A stretch of DNA of 64,000 nt from Comamonadaceae bacterium (GTDB lineage Bacteria; Pseudomonadota; Gammaproteobacteria; Burkholderiales; Burkholderiaceae_C). The stretch's first letter is position 1, and each line of letters begins with the position of its first letter. The notes beneath the pieces are model-generated. The model saw only the letters and a list, made by a program, of their open reading frames with translations. It did no database searches and had not been told where the DNA came from. The position numbers and the translations under genes were made by a program. This document shows positions 16,061 through 25,224 of this stretch, in pieces. The stretch spans positions 94,963 through 158,962 of the forward strand of contig JAACZV010000010.1 in the NCBI GenBank assembly GCA_009996515.1, read 5' to 3'.

Positions 16061-18003
16061 GCAGCAGCCAGGAGGCCCGGGGCCGCTGGCGCTGGCTGTG
16101 GAACCGGCTGCGCTGCATGACGCCGGCGGAGGTGTTGCACCGCGCCGCACGCGCCGCAACGGCGGCCCGGCGCCAGCGCTTGATGGCCCAGCCGGTGCCG
16201 GCGCCCGTGCTGGCCGAGGCGCCACGCTGGGTGCAGTTGCCGACGCCCGCGCAACTGCTGGCGGGCACGGCACCCTACCTGGAGGAGGCGAGGGCGCTGC
16301 ACGCCGGCCGGGTGCGGCTGTTCGAGCGCGAGCGCTTCGACGTGGGCGCCGAGCCCGACTGGCTGCGCTGCCCGCTCACCGGCGTGACGGCACCGCTGAA
16401 GCCCGCGCGGCGCATCGCCATCACCGACCGCGCCCAGGTCGGCGACATCAAATACCTGTGGGAGCTGAACCGCCATCTGCACTGGGTGACGCTGGCCCAG
16501 GCCTGGGCGCTGGACGGCGACGCCGCCCACCTGGACCTGCTGCGCCGCCAGCTGGCCGGCTGGCTGAAGCAGAACCCGCCCGGGCAGGGGCCCAACTACA
16601 CCAGCAGCCTGGAGGCGGCCATCCGCCTCGTCAACTGGTCGGTCAGCTGGCAGCTGCTGGGCGGGGCGAACGGCCCGATCTGGCGCGGCCATGAGGCGCT
16701 GCGCGGCGCCTGGCTGGACGCCGTCTACCGCCACGCCGGGCAGGTGGCGCGCGCCTACTCCCGCCATTCCTCGGCCAACAACCACCTGATCGGCGAGCTC
16801 TGCGGCGTCTATGTCGCCAGCCGCACCTGGCCGGCCTGGCCGCAGCTGGCCCGGCTGGGCGATGCTGCGCGGGCCGAGCTGATCCAGCAGATCGAGCGCC
16901 AGGTGCATGCCGACGGCGTGCCGGCCGAGCAGGCCTTCGAGTACGCCGGCTTCATCTTCGACTTCCTGTGGTTGGCCGAGCGCTGCGCCGCGGCCAACGC
17001 CGAGCCCATGCCCGAGGCCTACCTGGCCCGGCTGCGCGCGATGGCCGACTTCGCGCATGCGCTGGGCGGCGCGACCGGCGCCATGCCCGCCGTGGGCGAC
17101 GCCGACGGCGCCGAGGCCTTGCGGCTGGACCCGCGGCCGGGCCGCGAGCCGCTGGCCGCGCTGCTGGAGAAGGAGGCGGCGCTGGGCGGCCGCGCCGTGC
17201 CGCCCTGGCTGCGGCCGCGCGACGACATCGCCTGGCTGGGGCTGGCCCGGCCGCCGGTGGCGGCGCGCGCGCCGGCCACGCTGGACTTCGACGCCGGCGG
17301 CTATCTGCTGTTCGAGGGCGGGCCGCTGCAGGGCGGCATGGACGTGGGACCGCTGGGCTATCTGGGCATCGCCGCGCATGGCCACGCGGACGCGCTGCAG
17401 CTGTGGCTCAGCGTGCAGGGCCAGCCGCTGCTCATCGACCCCGGCACCTATGCCTACTGGGCCGACAAGGCCTGGCGCGACTACTTCCGCGGCACCTCGG
17501 CGCACAACACGCTGGAGCTGCTGGGGCGCGACCAGAGCGACAGCGGCGGGCGCTTCATGTGGACCCGCCATGCCCGGGCCAGGCTGCTGCGGCGCGAGCG
17601 CACCGGCCCGGGGCGGCTGAGCGTGGCGGCCGAGCACGACGGCTATGGTGCGGCGCTGCGCCACCGGCGCGAGCTGCTGGCGGACTGTGAGGCGGGCCGG
17701 CTGGAGGTGCTGGACACGCTGCCGCGGCCGGCCCCGGCGGCGCTGCACTGGCACCTGGCCCCGGGCTGGCGGTGCGAGCTGCTGGGCGACGGCTTGCTGG
17801 CCCGCCGCGGCCGCTGGCAGGCCCGGCTGCGCGTGCAGGCCGACGCCCCGGGCGAGCTCGCGCTGCTGCAGGGCCAGCTCGAGCCACCGCTGGGCTGGGC
17901 CTCCGGTGCCTATGGCGACAAGCAGCCCAGCCCCGTGCTGCGCTGGCGCGGCCAGGCCAGCCGCTGGCGCACCGTCATCGACATCGAATCCATTGCCACA
18001 TGA
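16057..18003 (+). CDS. Heparinase II/III family protein (alginate lyase-like), no signal peptide
   Basis: A 648-residue protein with the two-part architecture of heparinase II/III enzymes. The alpha/alpha toroid spans about residues 40-370, including 'HSSANNHLIGELCGVYVASR'. The beta-sandwich C-half includes GHADALQLWLSVQGQPLLIDPGTY and FRGTSAHNTLELLGRDQS. Family members are uronate polysaccharide lyases, usually exported. I see no signal peptide: the N-terminus (MSSSQEARGRWRWLWNRLRC) is basic and lacks a hydrophobic core. Heparinase-like proteins are common in biosynthetic operons, where they may trim or epimerise the polymer rather than degrade it. Context implies that uronic acids are present in the product. 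It overlaps both neighbours by 4 bp. Confidence 0.85.
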   Translation: MSSSQEARGRWRWLWNRLRCMTPAEVLHRAARAATAARRQRLMAQPVPAPVLAEAPRWVQLPTPAQLLAGTAPYLEEARALHAGRVRLFERERFDVGAEPDWLRCPLTGVTAPLKPARRIAITDRAQVGDIKYLWELNRHLHWVTLAQAWALDGDAAHLDLLRRQLAGWLKQNPPGQGPNYTSSLEAAIRLVNWSVSWQLLGGANGPIWRGHEALRGAWLDAVYRHAGQVARAYSRHSSANNHLIGELCGVYVASRTWPAWPQLARLGDAARAELIQQIERQVHADGVPAEQAFEYAGFIFDFLWLAERCAAANAEPMPEAYLARLRAMADFAHALGGATGAMPAVGDADGAEALRLDPRPGREPLAALLEKEAALGGRAVPPWLRPRDDIAWLGLARPPVAARAPATLDFDAGGYLLFEGGPLQGGMDVGPLGYLGIAAHGHADALQLWLSVQGQPLLIDPGTYAYWADKAWRDYFRGTSAHNTLELLGRDQSDSGGRFMWTRHARARLLRRERTGPGRLSVAAEHDGYGAALRHRRELLADCEAGRLEVLDTLPRPAPAALHWHLAPGWRCELLGDGLLARRGRWQARLRVQADAPGELALLQGQLEPPLGWASGAYGDKQPSPVLRWRGQASRWRTVIDIESIAT

Positions 18004-18752
18004 CCGCCAACCGCATCCAGCTCATGGGCTGCCACGTCGACAACCTCAGCATGGAGGAGACGCTGCAGGTCATCGACGGCTTCATCCGCAGCGGCCGGCC
18101 GCATCAGCATGTGGTCGTCAACGTCGACAAGATCGTCAAGGCCCAGCACGACGAGGAGCTGCGCCGCATCATCAACGACTGCGCCCTGATCAACGCCGAC
18201 GGCATGCCGGTGGTGTGGGCCTCGCGCTGGCTGGGCAAGCCGCTGAAGGAGCGGGTGGCCGGCGTGGACTTGTTCGAGGCCTTGATGGGGCGCGCGGCGC
18301 AGACCGGCTGGCGCGTCTACCTGCTGGGCGCGCGCGACGAGGTGGTGCAGGGCGTCAAACGCCTGTACGAGCGCAAATACCCGGGCCTGACGGTGGCCGG
18401 CGCGCGCGACGGCTACTGGCCGGCCGGCGAGGACGAGGCCGTCGCCCAGCAGATCGCGGCGGCGCGGCCCGACATCCTGTTCGTCGCCATCAGTTCGCCC
18501 AGGAAGGAACAGTTCCTGGGCCGCTACCAGGCCATGATGAAAGTGCCGTTCGCGATGGGCGTGGGCGGCACGTTCGACGTGGCGGTGGGCCGCGTGAAGC
18601 GCGCGCCGGTCTGGATGCAGCGCAGCGGCCTGGAGTGGTTCTACCGCTTTCTGCAGGAGCCGCGGCGCATGTTCCGGCGCTACTTCATCGAGGACATGGC
18701 CTTTCTGGGGCTGTTGTGGCGCGAGTGGCGCGGGACAGCGCGCCGCAAGTAA
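18000..18752 (+). CDS. WecG/TagA/CpsF family glycosyltransferase
   Basis: A 250-residue GT26 enzyme. All landmarks are present: HVVVNVDKIVKAQHDEELRRII (about 38-59), NADGMPVVWASRWLG, ERVAGVDLFEAL, VYLLGARDEV, DGYW and ISSPRKEQFL, MGVGGTFDVAVGRVKRAPVWMQRSGLEWFYRFLQEPRR. WecG uses UDP-ManNAcA and TagA uses UDP-ManNAc on undecaprenyl-diphosphate acceptors. Because wecB (UDP-GlcNAc 2-epimerase) lies at 22874, a ManNAc-type donor is a reasonable inference. Last gene of the tightly overlapping plus-strand run; it begins inside the heparinase-like gene's stop codon. Confidence 0.9.
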   Translation: MTANRIQLMGCHVDNLSMEETLQVIDGFIRSGRPHQHVVVNVDKIVKAQHDEELRRIINDCALINADGMPVVWASRWLGKPLKERVAGVDLFEALMGRAAQTGWRVYLLGARDEVVQGVKRLYERKYPGLTVAGARDGYWPAGEDEAVAQQIAAARPDILFVAISSPRKEQFLGRYQAMMKVPFAMGVGGTFDVAVGRVKRAPVWMQRSGLEWFYRFLQEPRRMFRRYFIEDMAFLGLLWREWRGTARRK

Positions 18753-18800
18753 ATGGTCATGTGAACCAACAAGAATCGCGGCTCAACAGCGGGAGGAGCG

Positions 18801-20183
18801 TTGTATACCAGTCGCATCTACGGGGCCAGCCCGCCATGGGCGCAGTCCTGGCTGCTGAGCGGGCGGGCCTGGATCAGGGGCATGCTGCGCGAAGGCCGGG
18901 GCCTGCGCGACGAGTTGCAAGACCTGGCGCGCACGGAGCGGCTGGATGCAGGGCAACTGCAGGCCTTGCAGCTGGCCCGCCTGCGCGAGCGGCTGGTGCA
19001 GGCCGGTCGCGAAGTGCCTTTCTATCGGGCGCTGTTTGCCCGCCTGGGCTTCGATCCGCGTGATTTCAACTCGCTGGACCAACTGGCCTGCCTGCCCATC
19101 CTGGAGAAGGCGCAGGTGCAGGCCGCCGGCGCGGCCTTGTGCTCCGACGCCCGCATCGGCCCGCGCTTTCGCAGCACCAGCAGCGGCACCACCGGCAGCC
19201 ATCTGCAAGGCTGGCGCGACCTGCGCTCCATCGTGCGCGAGAACGCCTTCATCTGGCGCCAGCTGCAATGGGCGGGCGTGCGCCCCGGCGACCGGCGGGC
19301 CTGGCTGCGCGGGGACAAGATCGTGCCGGCCGCGCAGCAGCAGGGCGAGTTCTGGCGCCTGAACCGGGCCGACCGGCTGCTGATGCTGTCCAGCTACCAC
19401 CTGACGCCGGCGCGCGTGGGCGCCTATGTCGAGGCGCTGGAGCGCTTCGACCCGGTGGCCATCCAGGCCTATCCGTCGGCGCTGGTCTTCATTGCGGCGG
19501 TGCTGGATGCGCACGGCCGCCGCTTCGGCCAGGGCAGCGCCAGCCCGCGGCGGCTGCGGGCCATCGTGACCTCGTCGGAGACCCTGCTGCCGGCCCAGCG
19601 CCAGCTGCTGGAGCGCGTGTTCGGCTGCCGCGTGTTCGACTGGTACGGAGCCTTCGAGCGCGTGGCGGCCATAGGCACCTGCGAAGAGGGCAACTACCAC
19701 CTGCTCAGCGACTACGGCTACGCGGAATGGCAGGGGGCCGAGGGCGGGCAGGACTTGATAGGCACCGGCTTCGACAACCGGGCCATGCCGCTGCTGCGCT
19801 ACCGCCTCAACGACCGGGTGCTGATGGAGCCCGGCGGCGTGGGCTGCCCCTGCGGCCGCGCCTTCCCGCGCGTGCGCGCGGTGCTGGGCCGCGGCCAGGA
19901 CGTGCTGTACGGCGTGGACGGCCATCGCGTCTTCATGCCCGCCAATGTGTTTGACGACCTGCCGGGCCTGGTGGCCGGCCAGTGGCGCCAGCACAGGCCC
20001 GGCCATGCCGAGCTGCTGCTGCAGTTCCAGCAGGGCCGGGGCATGGCGGAGGCCGATGTGGAGGCGGTGGCGCGGCGCTACACGGGGGAGGCCATAGACC
20101 TCGAGATCCGCAGAGTGGACCGCATCGAACGCACGGCGGCCGGCAAGCTGCCGGCGGTCGTGCACGAGTTCGCCGCTGCCTGA
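18801..20183 (+). CDS. Second PaaK/CapK-like adenylate-forming enzyme
   Basis: A 460-residue paralogue-class member of the phenylacetate-CoA ligase/CapK family. Visible are the ATP loop TSSGTTGS (about 126-133), IQAYPSALVFIAAVL, WYGAFERVAAIG and the cysteine pair GCPCGRAFPRVRAVLGR, which is typical of PaaK proteins. The start is TTG at 18801, supported by the strong SD GGGAGGAG ending 2-3 bases before it and by the absence of a nearby ATG. It is separated from the upstream operon by 48 bp, so it may be read through or have its own control. Likely role: activating an acyl or amino-acid group for the polymer; substrate unknown. Confidence 0.83.
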   Translation: MYTSRIYGASPPWAQSWLLSGRAWIRGMLREGRGLRDELQDLARTERLDAGQLQALQLARLRERLVQAGREVPFYRALFARLGFDPRDFNSLDQLACLPILEKAQVQAAGAALCSDARIGPRFRSTSSGTTGSHLQGWRDLRSIVRENAFIWRQLQWAGVRPGDRRAWLRGDKIVPAAQQQGEFWRLNRADRLLMLSSYHLTPARVGAYVEALERFDPVAIQAYPSALVFIAAVLDAHGRRFGQGSASPRRLRAIVTSSETLLPAQRQLLERVFGCRVFDWYGAFERVAAIGTCEEGNYHLLSDYGYAEWQGAEGGQDLIGTGFDNRAMPLLRYRLNDRVLMEPGGVGCPCGRAFPRVRAVLGRGQDVLYGVDGHRVFMPANVFDDLPGLVAGQWRQHRPGHAELLLQFQQGRGMAEADVEAVARRYTGEAIDLEIRRVDRIERTAAGKLPAVVHEFAAA

Positions 20184-20197
20184 GCGGGCTGTGGCGC

Positions 20198-20218
20198 CGC
20201 TGCCTTACTGCGGCAGCG
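20198..20218. terminator. Hairpin at a convergent gene junction (possible terminator)
   Basis: CGCTGCC and GGCAGCG (7 bp, perfect) flank a 7-base loop that contains the stop codon of the minus-strand lyase gene. It sits where the CapK-like and lyase genes meet. There is no T-run on either side, so termination is only a possibility. Confidence 0.3.
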
Positions 20219-22688
20219 TGACCAGCCGCTTGTCGAACTGGATGGCCTTGCCGCCGGACACGCTGACGACCACCTGCGTGCCCACGCGCTGGACCTGCAC
20301 CGGCACGTTGCGGCAGCCGTCGCGCAGCACGGTGAGGTGTGCGAACTCCGTGCTGCGCGCCAGCGCCGTGAAGCGGCCATGGGCTTGCGCCGGCTGCGCG
20401 GTCTCGGGTGCGACGTCCCAGGCCATGGTCTGGGCGAAGGAGGTTGCGGGGCCGTAGCGGTCCAGGCACACCGAGGCCGCGCCGTTGACGGCGCGCACAT
20501 TGGCGGCGTCGGCCACAAAGGCATTGGGCGAGTGGAAGTTCAGCTCCCACTGGCGTGCCGTGGCGCTGCTGGCCCAGTCGTAGACCAGCGTGACGCCGTT
20601 GGCCTTGTCCATGACGACGCTGCGCACGGCGTTGGTCAGCGCGGCCGTCGAGACGCCGCGGTTCGGATCCACGCCACGATAGGCCGGCGTGGCATCGCCC
20701 GTCACGGCCGACAGCAGGCCCTGCGAGGTGGCGCGGATCAGCGCGCCGGTCGTGTCCATGCTGTGGAAGGCATTGGTGGGCCTGCCGTTGGCGATGGACA
20801 GGTCCTCGCTCTGGCCGAAGCCGCCGTCGAAGGTCAGGGCGTTCTGGTAGCGCGTGGAGCGGATGCTCTTGTGGTGCGGGCTGTTGTAGTAGGGGTAGTA
20901 GCCGGCGTTGATCAGCAGCGGCTGCCCCTGCGACACGTAGACCAGGGAGTTCTGGTCGGCGTGCGAATGGTTGAAGGCGCCGAAGCGGCTGGAGCGGAAG
21001 AACACCGAGGTGCGGTCGCCGCGCCTGATGTCCAGGTGCATGGCGGCCAGGCCGGCGTCGGTCGAGAACCAGTCATGGCTGGCCGGTGCGACGCCCCGGG
21101 GCAGCGGGCTGCTGTCCACGCCCAGCAGCAGCAGTTGCAGGATGTTCGCGTCGTTGGGCGCCGTGACGTTGGCGGCCTTGGCCTGCCAGTACCAGACGTC
21201 GCTCGGGTCGCGCGTCATCTGGGCATGCATGCGGTAGAAGGCCGCGCTGTAGCCGTCGTACAGGTTCTTGGTCTCCATCTCGTCGCCATAGGCGCTGGGC
21301 TGCTGCCAGCCGGGCGGCGTGAAGGCGATGAGCTGTTCGCCGGCGCGGGCGTAGGCGGGCAGCTTGTACAGGTCCACGCCGGAGATGATGCGCACCGCGG
21401 CGGCATAGGGCACGGTGCCGGTGAGGTTGTACCAGCCGTAGGCGATGCCGTTGCCGAAGCTGCCGTCCGCACCCCAGACGTCGTTGAAGAAGAAGCCCAG
21501 CTCCCAGTAGCGGGCCAGCAGCGCCTGGGCCTCGGGGAACTCCGGTGCGCCGACGGCCAGCATCAGCGCCTGGGTGATGAAGCGCAGATTGGTCTGGCTG
21601 TGGGAGTCGTAGGGCTCGCGGTCCAGCAGCGTCAGCGAGGCCGACGCCTGCAGCACGCGGGCGCGCAGCGAGCCGATGATCCGGCTGCGCTCGGCGGGCG
21701 TGAAGTCGTTCCAGAACAGGTCCAGCCCTTCGGCCAGCGCGAGGTAGATCTCGCGGTTGGACTGATCGGACTTGGCCTCGCTGCTCAACCCGGTGGGTGA
21801 CCAGGCGGCCAGCGACAGCGTGCGTGCCCGGGCCTGCGCCAGCATCGCCGCGTTGTTGTCCAGGCGGCCGATGATGGCCAGGTATTCGATGTTGAAGCGC
21901 TCGCCGCGCGCCGTCTGCACCAGGTTCTGCGTGGCCTGCACCTGGGCCAGGTTGGCGCTGCCCACGACGGTGCCGGCGGCGTCCGGCGGGGCGGGCAGGG
22001 CTTGCGTGACGTACCAGGCGGCGCGGTTGCGCAACACCTTGAGCACCGGCAGGTTCTCGGCCGTCTGGGACGCCGCGCGCACCGCGGCGAAGCTGCTGTT
22101 GGCCGCCAGCAGCCGCGGGTGGGCGCGGCCGGCCACTTGCGCGGCCAGGTTGGCGCCGTCGGGCAGCTCGCTCAACTTGAGCGCTGTCGTCTCGGCAGTG
22201 GCCAGGGGGCGCGCCGCAGCGGCCGCTTCTATCGTGAAACGGCGCCAGCTGCTCGCCACCGTGGCACCGCCGGTGTTCAGATAACTCACCATCCACTCGT
22301 AGTCACCCGCCGCCAGCGGCTGCGTGATGCGCAGGCGCGGCTCGGCGACGCCGCCGCGGCCCAGCACCATGCCGCCGCCGGCACGGCGCACGCTGACGCT
22401 GTAGCTGGTGCCGGCGAGGCGGTCCCGGGCTTCGCCCCAGGACAGCAGCGGTGTCACGGGGACGGTGCTGCAGTCGGCCGGTGCGATGAGCCGCTGGTAC
22501 GCCGGCATGCGCTGCAGCCAGTCGGACGCCAGGGCGGCGCAGCTGGCGGGGCCGGCCGAGGGCGGCTCCAGCCGCAGCTGCGCGTCGATGTCGGGCGTGG
22601 CTTGCCGCCTGGGCTGCTGGCAAGCCGCCAGCAGCAGCGCGACGGCCAGCGCGGCGCAGGACAGGGTGATTGGGCGAACGACCGACAT
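20205..22688 (-). CDS. Heparinase II/III-like polysaccharide lyase, lipoprotein (DUF4962-type N-domain)
   Basis: An 827-residue exported protein. The leader ends in LLLAAC (Cys23), a lipobox, so it should be lipid-anchored in the envelope. Residues about 80-160 look like a beta-sandwich domain. An alpha/alpha toroid follows, with NGIAYGWYNLTGTVPYAAAV, and then a heparinase II/III-type sandwich with FGAFNHSHADQNSLVYVSQ. The Tyr/His-containing motifs correspond to the catalytic regions of PL12/PL21-type lyases. It is likely to cut uronate-containing polysaccharide in the periplasm or at the outer surface, possibly the product of this very cluster. Convergent with the CapK-like gene and downstream of wecB on the same strand. 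Substrate is inferred. Confidence 0.8.
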   Translation of the reverse strand: MSVVRPITLSCAALAVALLLAACQQPRRQATPDIDAQLRLEPPSAGPASCAALASDWLQRMPAYQRLIAPADCSTVPVTPLLSWGEARDRLAGTSYSVSVRRAGGGMVLGRGGVAEPRLRITQPLAAGDYEWMVSYLNTGGATVASSWRRFTIEAAAAARPLATAETTALKLSELPDGANLAAQVAGRAHPRLLAANSSFAAVRAASQTAENLPVLKVLRNRAAWYVTQALPAPPDAAGTVVGSANLAQVQATQNLVQTARGERFNIEYLAIIGRLDNNAAMLAQARARTLSLAAWSPTGLSSEAKSDQSNREIYLALAEGLDLFWNDFTPAERSRIIGSLRARVLQASASLTLLDREPYDSHSQTNLRFITQALMLAVGAPEFPEAQALLARYWELGFFFNDVWGADGSFGNGIAYGWYNLTGTVPYAAAVRIISGVDLYKLPAYARAGEQLIAFTPPGWQQPSAYGDEMETKNLYDGYSAAFYRMHAQMTRDPSDVWYWQAKAANVTAPNDANILQLLLLGVDSSPLPRGVAPASHDWFSTDAGLAAMHLDIRRGDRTSVFFRSSRFGAFNHSHADQNSLVYVSQGQPLLINAGYYPYYNSPHHKSIRSTRYQNALTFDGGFGQSEDLSIANGRPTNAFHSMDTTGALIRATSQGLLSAVTGDATPAYRGVDPNRGVSTAALTNAVRSVVMDKANGVTLVYDWASSATARQWELNFHSPNAFVADAANVRAVNGAASVCLDRYGPATSFAQTMAWDVAPETAQPAQAHGRFTALARSTEFAHLTVLRDGCRNVPVQVQRVGTQVVVSVSGGKAIQFDKRLVTLPQ

Positions 22689-22873
22689 CTCTTGACTCCA
22701 TGGCGATCCGCGCGCTGCGGCGGGCGCGGATCGAGGCCGCCATTCTTGTTCAACTCCGCCGGACTGGAGCGGCAGGCAAGCGCGGCCGGTGGTAAACGGG
22801 TGATCGAATCCACGCCAGCGGCCCGATGGTGACGGGCGGCTTCGTCATGAGGGCGCCGCGCCGGCCCCCGCCG

Positions 22874-23980
22874 TCAGGCGCCGAGCTGCTGCGCCAGCAC
22901 GGCCACGATGCGCTCGGCCGACCTGCCGTCCCACAGCGCCGGGCGGCGGCCCTTCTTGCCGTTGCCGGCGATGGCCTGCAGTGCATGGTGGATGACGTGG
23001 GCGGGGTCGGTGCCGGCCAGCACGTTGCTGCCCTCGTCCACGGTGATGGGGCGCTCGGTGTTCTCGCGGATGGTGACGCAGGGCACGCCCAGCGCGGTGG
23101 TCTCCTCCTGCAGGCCACCGCTGTCGGTCAGCACGACGACGGCGTCCTTCCACAGGTGCAGGAAGCTCATATAGGCCTGCGGCCCCATCAGCGTGACGTT
23201 GGGCCCCAGGTCGATACCGAACTTCTCGATGTTGGCGCGGGTGCGCGGATGCACCGGGAAGACCAGCGGCAGTTCCTCCCCGACGCGGCGCAGCACGGTG
23301 GCCACCTTCTCCAGCGCCTCGGCGCTGTCGACATTGCTGGGGCGGTGCAGCGTGACGACCGCGTAACGGGCATGCCGGCGCTTGAAGGCGTCGCTCTCCA
23401 GGCCCGAGCTGTCCTGTGTCGCGAGCTTGTCGGCCTGGTAGAGCACGTTGTCCACCATCACATGGCCCACGTCCCAGACCTTGCTCATGTCCTTGCCCTC
23501 GCGCTGCAGATGGGCGTAGCCGCTGGGCTCGGTGACGAAGAACCAGTCGGTGATGGCGTCGGTCACGAGGCGGTTGATCTCCTCGGGCATGGCCATGTCG
23601 CCGCTGCGCAGGCCGGCTTCCACGTGCACGACGGGCACGCCGGCCTTCTTCGCGACGATGGAGCAGGCCAGCGTGGAGTTGACGTCGCCGACGACCAGGC
23701 AGGCCTGCGGCTTCGCGGCGGCGATCAGCTGCTCATAGGCCTGCATGATCTTGCCGGTCTGCTCCGCATGGCTGCCGCCGCCGCAGCCCAGCCGCACGTC
23801 CGGCGCGGGAATGCCCAGTTCCTCGAAGAAGACGTCGTTCATGTCCCGGTCGTAGTGCTGGCCGGTATGCACGATCTGCCAGTCCAGGCGGCCATCGCTG
23901 CGCAGCGCGCGCACGATGGGTGCGATCTTCATGAAGTTGGGACGGGCGCCGGCGATCAGATGGATGCAGGGTTTGGGCAT
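22874..23980 (-). CDS. wecB: UDP-N-acetylglucosamine 2-epimerase (non-hydrolysing)
   Basis: A 368-residue GT-B-fold epimerase converting UDP-GlcNAc to UDP-ManNAc in the cytosol. Family motifs: AGARPNFMKIAPIVRAL at the start, IVHTGQHYDRDMNDVFFEELG, HVEAGLRSGDMAMPEEINR, VTLHRPSNVD, and TDSGGLQEETTALGVPCVTIRENTERP. The length and the RPNFMK stretch fit the non-hydrolysing class. It supplies the likely donor for the WecG/TagA/CpsF-type transferase at 18000. No UDP-ManNAc dehydrogenase (wecC) lies nearby. Its 185-bp downstream gap before the lyase gene contains nothing I recognise. Confidence 0.95.
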   Translation of the reverse strand: MPKPCIHLIAGARPNFMKIAPIVRALRSDGRLDWQIVHTGQHYDRDMNDVFFEELGIPAPDVRLGCGGGSHAEQTGKIMQAYEQLIAAAKPQACLVVGDVNSTLACSIVAKKAGVPVVHVEAGLRSGDMAMPEEINRLVTDAITDWFFVTEPSGYAHLQREGKDMSKVWDVGHVMVDNVLYQADKLATQDSSGLESDAFKRRHARYAVVTLHRPSNVDSAEALEKVATVLRRVGEELPLVFPVHPRTRANIEKFGIDLGPNVTLMGPQAYMSFLHLWKDAVVVLTDSGGLQEETTALGVPCVTIRENTERPITVDEGSNVLAGTDPAHVIHHALQAIAGNGKKGRRPALWDGRSAERIVAVLAQQLGA

Positions 23981-24035
23981 GAGCAGGGACCGACTCGGAG
24001 GTGCGCGGGATTCTAGGACCGGGGGTCGCGGCGTC

Positions 24036-24059
24036 CCCGCCCCGCCGGGCCGGGGCGGG
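24036..24059. other. Very GC-rich perfect hairpin between divergent genes
   Basis: CCCGCCCCG and CGGGGCGGG (9 bp, perfect) flank a 6-base loop in the 144-bp region between wecB (minus) and the UDP-glucuronate epimerase gene (plus). Without a T-run it is not a standard terminator. It could lie in the 5' leader of either transcript. Confidence 0.35.
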
Positions 24060-24124
24060 TTGGAAGCTGAGCCAAAATACCGGCCGCCACAGCCTTGTCT
24101 CTCTTATCTCCCCGGGTGGATCGC

Positions 24125-25132
24125 GTGAAAATTCTTGTTACCGGCGCCGCCGGCTTCATCGGCATGCATGTCAGTCAGATCCTGCTGGCGCGCGGCGACC
24201 AGGTGGTGGGTCTGGACAACCTGAACGACTACTACAGCGTCCAGCTCAAGCACGACCGCCTGGCACGCCTGACGGACAAGCCCGGCTTCAGCTTCGTGAA
24301 GATGGACGTGGCCGACCGCGAGGGCATGGCCAGGCTGTTCGCCGAACAGCGCTTCGACCGCGTCGTGCACCTGGCCGCCCAGGCCGGCGTGCGTTATTCC
24401 ATCGAGAACCCGCACGCCTACATCGACAGCAACATCGTCGGCTTCACCAACATCCTGGAGGGCTGCCGCCACCACGGCGTGCAGCACCTGGCCTATGCGT
24501 CCAGTTCCAGCGTCTACGGCGGCAACACGCTGATGCCGTTCTCCGAGCATCACAGCGTCGACCACCCCATCAGCCTCTACGCCGCGACCAAGAAGGCCAA
24601 CGAGCTGATGGCCCACACCTATTCGCACCTGTTCGGCCTGCCGACCACGGGCCTGCGCTTCTTCACGGTCTACGGCCCCTGGGGCCGGCCGGACATGGCG
24701 CTGTTCCTGTTCACCAAGGCCATCATCGAAGGGCGACCCATCAACGTGTTCAACCACGGCAAGATGATCCGCGACTTCACCTACATCGACGACATCGCCG
24801 AGGGTGTCGTGCGCGTGCTGGACCGCACCGCCACGGCCGACCCCGCCTACGACCCGGCCCGGGCCGACCCCGCCCGCTCGAGCGCGCCCTACCGGGTCTT
24901 CAACATCGGCAACCACGACCCCATCGAGCTGATGAGCTTCATCGAGGCCATCGAGCAGGCGGTGGGCCGCGAGGCGGTGAAGAACTTCATGCCCATGCAG
25001 GACGGCGACGTGCCGGCCACCCATGCCGACGTGGAGGAGCTGGCCGCCTGGACGGATTTCCGCCCCGCCATGCCGGTGCCCGAAGGCATCGGGCGCTTCG
25101 TGGCCTGGTACCGCGACTACTACAAGGTCTGA
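24125..25132 (+). CDS. NAD-dependent epimerase, probable UDP-glucuronate 4-epimerase
   Basis: An extended SDR of 335 residues. It has the NAD loop [10 protein letters not shown] (about 6-15), the family stretch [21 protein letters not shown], the SSSSVYGG substrate segment and the catalytic [20 protein letters not shown] (YxxxK). The NDYY...LK.DRL region and the [14 protein letters not shown] segment are characteristic of UDP-GlcA 4-epimerases, which make UDP-GalA from UDP-GlcA. With ugd 140 bp downstream this gives a UDP-Glc to UDP-GlcA to UDP-GalA route. The start is GTG 24125, because homology begins there; an in-frame TTG at 24095 adds only an unrelated decapeptide. The gene ends at a strong terminator. 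Confidence 0.9.
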   Translation: MKILVTGAAGFIGMHVSQILLARGDQVVGLDNLNDYYSVQLKHDRLARLTDKPGFSFVKMDVADREGMARLFAEQRFDRVVHLAAQAGVRYSIENPHAYIDSNIVGFTNILEGCRHHGVQHLAYASSSSVYGGNTLMPFSEHHSVDHPISLYAATKKANELMAHTYSHLFGLPTTGLRFFTVYGPWGRPDMALFLFTKAIIEGRPINVFNHGKMIRDFTYIDDIAEGVVRVLDRTATADPAYDPARADPARSSAPYRVFNIGNHDPIELMSFIEAIEQAVGREAVKNFMPMQDGDVPATHADVEELAAWTDFRPAMPVPEGIGRFVAWYRDYYKV

Positions 25133-25152
25133 ACGGCCCTGATCCCGCACCA

Positions 25153-25174
25153 GCCGCCCGGGGGCGGCTTTTTT
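25153..25174 (+). terminator. Rho-independent terminator after the UDP-glucuronate epimerase gene
   Basis: Stem GCCGCC/GGCGGC with a CGGG loop, directly followed by six T residues, 20 bp after the epimerase stop codon. It separates this gene from ugd, which therefore needs its own promoter. Confidence 0.85.
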
Positions 25175-25224
25175 GCGTCGTTGCCGTGAAGCTGCCGGCG
25201 GTGCGGCCTCAATGCGGCTGTCAT

